Of a stretch of DNA of 17,549 nt, positions 7,616 to 12,649 are shown piece by piece. Source of the DNA: Treponema sp. (lineage in GTDB: Bacteria > Spirochaetota > Spirochaetia > Treponematales > Breznakiellaceae); NCBI GenBank assembly GCA_031275535.1, contig JAISOR010000247.1, forward strand, positions 1-17,549, written 5' to 3'. Numbering within the stretch: the first letter of the stretch is position 1; each line of letters begins with the position of its first letter. Made by a program: the position numbers and the translations under genes. The notes below the pieces were generated by a model, which was not told the DNA's origin, ran no database searches, and worked only from the letters and a program-made list of their open reading frames with translations.

Positions 7616-7935
7616 TACGGGTTGAGATTATCGCCAATCATTCGGTGGAAGAAAACATCCTGGAAGCCCTGGCCGCGGAAAAGGCGGGTAAATACTACAC
7701 TAAATACCCCAATGTTTACGGGGTAGGTTCCACCGGCCCCCGGATGGGGGACGCCATCTGGCCGGAAGAAAATTTCGCCATGGTCATCTGGTGTGAAGAG
7801 GAAGAAGCCCGGGGCATAGCGCGGGCGGTGGCTTTTGTCAAGGAACGTTTCCCCGATGAGGGGATCAAACTTTTCTCCCTGAACGAAGCCGCCCCCGGAA
7901 CGGAAGCCGAAACGCCGGAGGAGCCGGCGGAGTAA
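7612..7935 (+). CDS. PII-like (GlnB-fold) small protein coupled to the RND pump
   Basis: The 107-residue soluble protein starts within the pump stop codon (ATGA), so the two are translationally coupled. The pattern IRVEIIANHSVEENILEAL, a loop with Y-x-x-VYGVGSTGPRMGDAIWPEENF, and FVKERFPDEGIKLFSL resembles PII-superfamily proteins found beside transporters, with the short ferredoxin-like beta-alpha-beta halves. The last 15 or so residues are acidic and probably disordered. By analogy with PII partners of transporters it may sense a small molecule or metal and modulate the pump at the inner membrane. The family match is recalled, not computed, and the ligand is unknown. Confidence 0.75.
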   Translation: MIRVEIIANHSVEENILEALAAEKAGKYYTKYPNVYGVGSTGPRMGDAIWPEENFAMVIWCEEEEARGIARAVAFVKERFPDEGIKLFSLNEAAPGTEAETPEEPAE

Positions 7936-7974
7936 GCTCACCCGGCGTCTCCCGGGTAAAAGCCCCGGAATCTG

Positions 7975-8024
7975 AGCGAAATTCACGGGGAAACCTCGGT
8001 TTCCCCGTGAATTTCGCTTTTTTG
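7975..8024 (+). terminator. Rho-independent terminator of the efflux operon
   Basis: Perfect 21-base arms (7975-7995 and 7998-8018) surround a 2-base centre, followed at once by a run of T (8018-8023) and a second T4. It lies 40 bases after the PII-like stop. This is the clearest terminator in the window. Confidence 0.93.
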
Positions 8025-8038
8025 TTTTGCGCCGACCA

Positions 8039-8073
8039 GCAGTCTGTTGCGCTTGAGCGCGACAGGCTCCTGA
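8039..8073. repeat. Short palindromic repeat (compact form)
   Basis: The 10-bp hairpin ctgttgcgct-tg-agcgcgacag, with one G.T pair, is flanked by gcagt and by gctcctg. Both ends match, on the opposite strand, the ends of the 143-bp structure at 10398-10540 (gcagtttgttgcgctt and aacaggctcctg). It looks like the same repeat without its internal 107 bases. Confidence 0.6.
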
Positions 8074-8142
8074 TATGATGGACGCCATTATTGGTAACGC
8101 CGGACTACCTGCTTAATCTTGCCGATCTTGAGAGGAGACACC

Positions 8143-8337
8143 ATGAAAGGTTTTTATGATCCGATTATCGTTGAGGTTAGACGCAATAGAGAAAAATTGC
8201 TTGAGATCTACGGCGGCGTCGAAGACTTGCATAAGCACATGGACGATGAACGGCCGCGGTTTGAAAAAGAAGGCTGGTATTTTGTCAGCGATGAAGAAAT
8301 TGCCGCGCTTCAACGCCGGCATGAACCGTTGCCGTAA
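8143..8337 (+). CDS. Small hypothetical protein (64 residues), orphan antitoxin-like
   Basis: The ATG at 8143 is preceded by gagagg-agacacc, a good ribosome binding site; an upstream in-frame ATG at 8119 lacks one. The product begins MKGFYDPIIVEVRRNREKL and ends FVSDEEIAALQRRHEPLP. It is charged, mostly helical by eye, and has no membrane segment. The opening resembles small (D)PIVEEVR-type proteins often annotated as antitoxin-like or hypothetical, but no toxin gene is adjacent. Its base composition is less GC-rich than its neighbours, which hints at transfer together with the flanking repeat. It is convergent with the cysO-like gene. No function is assigned. Confidence 0.6.
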   Translation: MKGFYDPIIVEVRRNREKLLEIYGGVEDLHKHMDDERPRFEKEGWYFVSDEEIAALQRRHEPLP

Positions 8338-8375
8338 CGGACACGGAGCCCCCCGCAAGGGCGCCGATCCCGCGC

Positions 8376-8500
8376 TCAATAAACCGGCAGGGAGGGATCC
8401 ACCTCCCGGGCCCAGGCGTTAAAGCCGTCCTGGAGGTTGAGGAGCCGTCCCTTGTAGCCCGCTTCCCGGAGGGACACGCTCACCGGTTCCCGTGCCCTCT
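8376..8500 (-). pseudogene. C-terminal remnant of a rhodanese domain, probably from a MoeB/ThiF-rhodanese gene
   Basis: On the minus strand, in a frame different from the sulfur-carrier gene it overlaps, the sequence reads SVSLREAGYKGRLLNLQ, then DGFNAWAREVDPSLPVY and a TGA at 8378-8376. This matches the usual C-terminus of rhodanese domains fused to MoeB/ThiF E1-like enzymes (LREAGY, then NL-x-GG-x-x-AW, then VDPS-P-Y end). Nothing of the ~230-residue adenylation domain or the rhodanese active-site loop is present. The remnant starts right after the Gly-Gly codons of the carrier. A deletion therefore probably fused the end of the carrier gene to the end of this gene. Confidence 0.7.
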
Positions 8501-8778
8501 CGGGCGCCGCCGGCGATGGCGGGAACGAGCATAAGGACCACCCCATCGGCAAGGGGGGTGTCCAGGCCCTGGAGGTTTTTGATGTTCACGTCCCCCACAA
8601 ACACATTGATGAAGGACCGGAGCCCGCCGTCCTCCTGATAGAGGTGCCGCCTGATGTCCGGGTGCTGTTCCGCCAGCGCCGCAATGGCCGCCCCCACGGT
8701 AGCCCCCGCAGCCTGCACTTCCTCCTGCCGGTCCGTGAAATTCCGCAGGGCCGTGGGAATTTGTATGGTTATTGCCAT
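8419..8778 (-). CDS. cysO: CysO/MoaD/ThiS-like ubiquitin-fold sulfur carrier with C-terminal extension
   Basis: This small beta-grasp carrier would deliver sulfur as a C-terminal thiocarboxylate to the neighbouring cysteine synthase. Residues 1-91 are a full-length carrier: ITIQIPTALRNFTDRQ, a helix, FINVFVGDVNIKNLQG, and ending VLMLVPAIAGG, with the diagnostic Gly-Gly at 90-91. Functional CysO normally ends there; here the frame runs on for 28 residues (AREGTGTGERVPPG and so on) until a stop at 8419-8421. The start ATG overlaps the protease gene end by 10 bases and has ggaggaag upstream. The extra tail would block activation unless removed, for example by the JAMM protease encoded just upstream. 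No E1-like activating enzyme gene is present, only a remnant in the overlapping frame. Confidence 0.85.
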   Translation of the reverse strand: MAITIQIPTALRNFTDRQEEVQAAGATVGAAIAALAEQHPDIRRHLYQEDGGLRSFINVFVGDVNIKNLQGLDTPLADGVVLMLVPAIAGGAREGTGTGERVPPGSGLQGTAPQPPGRL

Positions 8779-9194
8779 ATCGTTACTTCCTCCTCCAAAA
8801 ATTGAACCCGGTTGTTGGTCAGTTCCCAGCTGGTCAAATCCCCCGCCCTGCCCCCCTCCACCGACACGATGACGTAGGAATAGAAGGGCAGGGCCTGTTC
8901 CCGGTCATAGCCCGAAGGTTTTGCGGGATGATCCGGGTGGGAATGGTAGATCCCCAGAATCTCCTGCTTTTGCCTGCGGGCCTCCCCCTCGGCCCGCAGA
9001 AAATCTTCGGGGGTCATGACAAAACGGTGGTATTGTTCCCCCGGTTCCCAACGGTTCTCCACCGTCAGGACAAGGCAGACCCGTTTCTCCCCCCCATCCA
9101 AGCGGCCCAGCAAAAAGCCGCAGCATTCGTTGGGAAAAGCCCGCTCCCCTTCCTCCCGGATCCGCCGTTCCGCCTCGACGCGCAGGGCTATCAC
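8769..9194 (-). CDS. mec: JAMM/MPN+ metalloprotease (Mec-like, CysO-processing)
   Basis: This is a zinc-dependent JAMM peptidase of 141 residues. In the mycobacterial pathway, Mec releases cysteine from the CysO-cysteine adduct. The motif is complete: Glu23 (NECCGFLLG), then His84-Ser-His86, seven residues, Ser94, two residues and Asp97 (HSHPDHPAKPSGYD). All metal and catalytic positions are therefore kept. The start is GTG at 9194, overlapping the cysM stop by 4 bases (GTGA). The C-terminal end overlaps the cysO-like start by 10 bases. Related enzymes such as QbsD trim residues from a carrier to expose Gly-Gly, so trimming of the extended carrier is a possible second job. Confidence 0.9.
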   Translation of the reverse strand: MIALRVEAERRIREEGERAFPNECCGFLLGRLDGGEKRVCLVLTVENRWEPGEQYHRFVMTPEDFLRAEGEARRQKQEILGIYHSHPDHPAKPSGYDREQALPFYSYVIVSVEGGRAGDLTSWELTNNRVQFLEEEVTIWQ

Positions 9195-10111
9195 GGCCCG
9201 GCCCCCGCCCAGAACTGATCCGACACATAGCGCATCCCCGTATCGCAGAGGATCGTTACGATCACCGCGGGGGCGGAGAGGGTTTCCGCCAGCTTCAGGG
9301 CGGCCAGGACATTGGCGGCGGAACTGACCCCGGCGTGGATCCCCTCCTCCCGGGCAAGCCGCCGGGCGATACCGTAGGCCTCCTCGGTATTCACCTCGAC
9401 AAAGGCGCCGGCCTGGGTTTCGTCGTAAAAGCCGGGCTTCAAGGTGCTGGCCATGTGTTTGGTCCCTTCGATGCCGTGGAAGGGGGAATCGGGCTGGACG
9501 GCGATGAGGGTAACGGCGGCCTTTAATTCCTTGAGCCGCCGGGAGGTCCCCATAAAGGTGCCGGAGGTGCCCATGCCGCAGATGAAGTGGGTCAGCTTCC
9601 CCCGGGTCTGCTCCCAGATTTCACGGCCCGTACCCTGGTAGTGGGCCTGCCAGTTGGCGTCGTTGTTGTATTGATTGGGATAAAAGTATCTTTCCGGGCG
9701 GGCCTCCGCCTCCCGCAGGGCGGCCAGGTAGGCCCCGTCGGAACCTTCCAGGGGGCTGGTTTCCACGATCTCCGCGCCGTACTGCCGCATGATGCCCTTC
9801 CGCTCCGCCGAGGCGTTGGCGGGGAGGAAGACCTTCACCGGGAAGCCCAGGGCCGCCCCCATCATGGCGTAGGCGATGCCGGTGTTGCCGCTGGTGGCGT
9901 CGATGATGGTTTTTCCCGGCCCCAGTTCCCCCCGGGCGATACCCTCCAGCAGCATGGCCTTGGCGGCCCGGTCCTTGACCGACCCCGAGGGGTTGCAGAA
10001 TTCGGCCTTGGCGTAGAGGGAGACCCCGGCGGGCCGGGCCTTTCCCGGTTTCAGGGAGATTTTTGACAGTTCCAACAGGGGGGTATTCCCCACCAAATCC
10101 AATATATTCAT
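9191..10111 (-). CDS. cysM: Cysteine synthase, PLP-dependent (CysM type, probable CysO-thiocarboxylate user)
   Basis: A cytoplasmic fold-type II PLP enzyme of 306 residues that makes the cysteine carbon-sulfur bond. Lys46 in NPSGSVKDR is the PLP lysine, TSGNTG (73-78) the substrate loop, and GMGTSGT (179-185) the phosphate-binding loop. The adjacent JAMM protease and ubiquitin-like carrier indicate the CysM/CysO/Mec route, in which O-phosphoserine reacts with the carrier thiocarboxylate. By eye alignment, the Mycobacterium Arg220 that binds the phosphate corresponds to Lys218 here (GIEGTKHM), so O-phosphoserine use is plausible but not shown. It is the first gene of the minus-strand operon, with a near-consensus promoter. 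No good Shine-Dalgarno is seen (ggaa is about 16 bases away). An ordinary O-acetylserine enzyme is the alternative. Confidence 0.92.
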   Translation of the reverse strand: MNILDLVGNTPLLELSKISLKPGKARPAGVSLYAKAEFCNPSGSVKDRAAKAMLLEGIARGELGPGKTIIDATSGNTGIAYAMMGAALGFPVKVFLPANASAERKGIMRQYGAEIVETSPLEGSDGAYLAALREAEARPERYFYPNQYNNDANWQAHYQGTGREIWEQTRGKLTHFICGMGTSGTFMGTSRRLKELKAAVTLIAVQPDSPFHGIEGTKHMASTLKPGFYDETQAGAFVEVNTEEAYGIARRLAREEGIHAGVSSAANVLAALKLAETLSAPAVIVTILCDTGMRYVSDQFWAGAGP

Positions 10112-10146
10112 GGCATTTATAAATTATTCCGATAGATATACTAAGA

Positions 10147-10175
10147 TATATACCGCAAAAAAATTTTTTTGTCAA
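10147..10175 (-). promoter_or_regulatory. Promoter of the cysM-mec-cysO operon
   Basis: On the minus strand, TTGACA (10175-10170) and TATATA (10152-10147) are separated by 17 bases, close to a perfect sigma70 promoter. The spacer consists mostly of an A7/T7 tract (10157-10170), which would bend or stiffen it. The -10 region is followed by repeated tatatct words that could hold an operator, but none was identified. The predicted transcript starts about 30 bases before the cysM ATG. Confidence 0.75.
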
Positions 10176-10177
10176 GC

Positions 10178-10223
10178 GATTCAGGGCTTGTCCCTAAATC
10201 GTGTCTGTCCATAATGTAGACAC
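10178..10223. repeat. Two adjacent small hairpins in the divergent intergenic region
   Basis: Arms gattcaggg / ccctaaatc (10178-10186 and 10192-10200; one G.T) are followed directly by gtgtct / agacac (10201-10206 and 10218-10223). They lie just upstream of the cysM -35 box. They may be repeat debris or an insertion-sequence end; no transposase is nearby. Confidence 0.45.
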
Positions 10224-10231
10224 ATTAGAGC

Positions 10232-10260
10232 CTTTCCCAAAAACTGAAGTTTTGGGAAAG
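10232..10260. repeat. A-type palindromic repeat, reversed (copy 3)
   Basis: ctttcccaaaaact and agttttgggaaag form a stem with one bulged A. Read on the minus strand it matches the A hairpin in the adaptor gene at 3272-3302. No B-type partner lies within 120 bases on either side, so this copy is solitary. Confidence 0.75.
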
Positions 10261-10397
10261 CCTCCGTTTTGATGGTTTTTGGCAATACGGAAGAAGACTC
10301 AGGGAAGATGGAGCCCATGGCACAGCCCTTTTTAAGGGCCTTTTCCGGCGCTCCGCGGGGATTTAAGCCGGTCCTCATGGATCATGGCGGCGGAATC

Positions 10398-10540
10398 CAG
10401 GAGCCTGTTGCACTGGTGGATTTTTTGCATAGATATGCAAAAAATCCTCGATTATCGGGCTTCTTTATGCAGTTTGCAGGGTATAAATATTCACTTTTGT
10501 GAATATTTATACGATTTTGCGCTGAAGCGCAACAAACTGC
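10398..10540. repeat. 143-bp structured repeat element upstream of jetA
   Basis: The element has nested inverted repeats. A 13-bp stem ggattttttgcat / atgcaaaaaatcc covers 10418-10447. An outer stem gcagtttg (10469-10476) / caaactgc (10533-10540) encloses two hairpins: a perfect 14-bp stem gtataaatattcac / gtgaatatttatac (10481-10512, loop tttt) and ttgcgct / agcgcaa (10517-10532). Its ends match the compact repeat at 8039-8073, reversed. It ends exactly where the jetA promoter region begins. The remaining bases of this intergenic region, 10261-10397, show no gene or clear signal. Confidence 0.7.
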
Positions 10541-10560
10541 TAGTAAAAACCGGGACGGAA

Positions 10561-10569
10561 TGGTATACT
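10561..10569 (+). promoter_or_regulatory. Extended -10 promoter of jetABCD
   Basis: TGGTATACT is an extended -10 element that ends 9 bases before the jetA ATG at 10579. The expected transcription start (about 10576) leaves practically no leader, and no ribosome binding site is visible, so the mRNA would be leaderless or nearly so. The -35 position (10541-10546, tagtaa) is poor, as is usual with extended -10 promoters. Confidence 0.5.
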
Positions 10570-10578
10570 TATCCCCCT

Positions 10579-12009
10579 ATGAATCTGTTCAGCTTGATTC
10601 CGGGCAATTTCTTTTCCCTCCTTTCATCGGGAAACCGGGAGATTTATTTTGACGCCCTCATGCTGCTCAATGATTTTCTTAAAAACGATCTTATCATACG
10701 GGTGGATGATTATGTTTCAGCCCTCATTGCCCTTATTGAAGACCGGGTATTCATCCTCGAGGCGGAGGATGAAACGCCGGAGGAGGGGGCGGGGGGGCTG
10801 ACGCCGCATACCAAAGCCCGGCTTATCCTGAACCGGTTCATAAAAACCGGCTGGATTGACAAAGAGGAAATGGACGGAACCTTCGCCGAGATCATCACCC
10901 CCCGGGATTACGCCATCCGGGTGATGCGGCTTCTGGATGAGCTTCGGGATGAGAGCGTCCACGAGTACAATTCCCTGGTTTACTCAACCTATTCGGCCCT
11001 CAAACAGGCCGAACAGGAGGGGCCCCGGGAAATGTTTGACGCCCTCATCACCGTCAGGCGGAATACGGAACAGCTCACCTATGAACTGAAAACCTTTTAT
11101 CATAACATCCGCGGCTACCTGAAGCGGATTCAGACCCAGAGCAGCGTCAACGAGCTTTTGGAAAGCCATTTTGAAAAATTCAAACCCCTGGCCGACCGGA
11201 TATACCATCCGATTAAAACCATGGATTCCATTCACCGGTACCGGGCCCCGGTACGGGAGATTCTCTCAAACATTCAGGAGAAGGGAGACCTTATTTCGGG
11301 GATGCGGGAACGGGCTATGGAGGTACGGAAATACGAAACCGAGGATGAAGCGGGAGCGGAGATTCTTTCCGCCATCCATTATACGATGGACGTATATGAA
11401 AACCTGGGAAACACCACTGACGAGATAGACAGGCGCTACCATGCCTATGTAAAAAACTCTATTGATAAAATGACCTACATGATGTCGGCGGATCAGAGCG
11501 TCAAGGGTAAACTCCTGGACATCCTTAAAGCCTACGGGAAGGCTTCAGGCGCGGAGCGGGACCGGATTGGAGCTATGCTTGAGGCGAATATCAGCGTTAA
11601 CCGCCAGTATTTTCTGGACGGCGAATCTTTCTTTCATAAAAACATCCTGGGCCGCAGGCTGAGCGAGGGGACCCTGGAAATAGCCGACCGGGGAGATTTT
11701 GCGGACCGCGCGCTGGAGCGGCTTACCGGGGAATTGAAAAACATATACTCCCTGGACCGGATCCGCGGTTTTGTGGAGGAGCTTTTTTCCGCCGCGGCCC
11801 TGGATTCCGCGGGAGGGGTCGTCGTTGAAAGCGAACATATTCCTCTGGAGGATGACGCCGGCTTTATACTGCTCATCCTGGCCCTTATCCGCTGCCGGGA
11901 ACGGGGTATGGGCTATACGGTAAAACTGCAGGAAGGCAGGATTGAACGGAACGGATACCGGATCCCCCGAATGAAGTTCCGCAGAAAAGACGGAAAAGAT
12001 CATGCTTGA
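10579..12009 (+). CDS. jetA: Wadjet JetA, kleisin-like subunit (DUF5716 type)
   Basis: JetA is the MukF/kleisin-like subunit that links the SMC-like JetC heads and JetB in the Wadjet complex, which detects and cuts closed circular plasmid DNA. The product has 476 residues and starts MNLFSLIPGNFFSLLSSGNR, followed by a winged-helix-type N-terminal region and long helices (for example RRNTEQLTYELKTFYHNIRG). This is the DUF5716-like form of JetA seen in Wadjet types other than I; type I uses DUF3375. In-frame sequence is open back to 10384, but ATG 10579 matches the family N-terminus. No ribosome binding site is seen, and an extended -10 is only 9 bases upstream. The gene overlaps jetB by 8 bases. 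The subtype is recalled, not computed. Confidence 0.88.
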   Translation: MNLFSLIPGNFFSLLSSGNREIYFDALMLLNDFLKNDLIIRVDDYVSALIALIEDRVFILEAEDETPEEGAGGLTPHTKARLILNRFIKTGWIDKEEMDGTFAEIITPRDYAIRVMRLLDELRDESVHEYNSLVYSTYSALKQAEQEGPREMFDALITVRRNTEQLTYELKTFYHNIRGYLKRIQTQSSVNELLESHFEKFKPLADRIYHPIKTMDSIHRYRAPVREILSNIQEKGDLISGMRERAMEVRKYETEDEAGAEILSAIHYTMDVYENLGNTTDEIDRRYHAYVKNSIDKMTYMMSADQSVKGKLLDILKAYGKASGAERDRIGAMLEANISVNRQYFLDGESFFHKNILGRRLSEGTLEIADRGDFADRALERLTGELKNIYSLDRIRGFVEELFSAAALDSAGGVVVESEHIPLEDDAGFILLILALIRCRERGMGYTVKLQEGRIERNGYRIPRMKFRRKDGKDHA

Positions 12010-12646
12010 CGAGTACGGGAAACTCAACAGCGGCGAGAAAGAGGATTTTCGCCGGATGACCAATTACCTCTTCTCCCACACCTATCTGGTGCGGCACGAA
12101 TACCAGCCTTCCCAGCAAATGACCCTGCCAAACCGGGATTACCAGATCGTGTCCCGGCTCTTTCCCCTGTTCCAGGAATACTTTGAACTTTCGGGCTGGC
12201 GTCTTGAAAAGGACGACCATTACGGGATCATCTCCCTTTCCAACATCGACGCCCATAACCGCCTGCAGCTTAACCGTTTTACCACGATCTTCCTCTATAT
12301 CTGCCGGCTGATTTATGAGGAAAACCGGGAAGAAACATCCGGCGCCTTTCACATGGTCAGGACCAGCACCCAGGAGGTAATCGGGAAAATGAATACCCTG
12401 GAACTCCTGGAAAAAAAGCGGACCACCCAAAAAGAACGGATCGACGCCCAGCGCACCCTGGCTCATTTTAACATTATCCGGAAAATGGAAACCTCCCCCT
12501 GGGACGGGGATGGGAACCAGATCCTTATCCTCCCGTCGGTGCTTTCCATCATTTCCGGCAGTAATATTAATACCATGAAAGCCGAGCTTGAGGAACTTAA
12601 GATAACCGGAGCGGAAAATCAGAAAGAAAATGAAGCCGGAGGATAG
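12002..12646 (+). CDS. jetB: Wadjet JetB, KITE/MukE-like subunit (DUF4194)
   Basis: JetB (214 residues) is the small winged-helix dimer subunit, comparable to MukE, that sits on the kleisin JetA. Recognisable parts are NYLFSHTYLVRHEY, then RDYQIVSRLFPLFQEYF, GWRLEKDDHYGIISLSN, and RFTTIFLYICRLIYEENRE, in the order typical of DUF4194 proteins. A charged region of KKRTTQKERIDAQRTL follows. The ATG overlaps jetA by 8 bases and has only a weak ggaaaag upstream, so it is probably translated by coupling. A ggagg site (12639-12643) at its very end serves jetC. Confidence 0.88.
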   Translation: MLDEYGKLNSGEKEDFRRMTNYLFSHTYLVRHEYQPSQQMTLPNRDYQIVSRLFPLFQEYFELSGWRLEKDDHYGIISLSNIDAHNRLQLNRFTTIFLYICRLIYEENREETSGAFHMVRTSTQEVIGKMNTLELLEKKRTTQKERIDAQRTLAHFNIIRKMETSPWDGDGNQILILPSVLSIISGSNINTMKAELEELKITGAENQKENEAGG

Positions 12647-12649
12647 GCC

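Noticed and set aside
8419..10111. Ubiquitin-like carrier plus JAMM protease beside Wadjet, as a possible ubiquitin-like antiphage system (Bil or type II CBASS style)
   Set aside because: There is no E1 or E2 gene, and the leading gene is a clear cysteine synthase. The operon is divergent from Wadjet and has its own promoter. The sulfur-carrier route to cysteine explains all three genes.
10178..10223. Possible insertion-sequence terminal repeats
   Set aside because: There is no transposase, no matching distal end and no target-site duplication in the window. They are kept only as hairpins.
10181..10378. 65-codon minus-strand frame containing FPKLQFLGKAL
   Set aside because: The recognisable peptide is only a translation of the A-type repeat. 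It lies across the cysM upstream hairpins and has no supporting signals.
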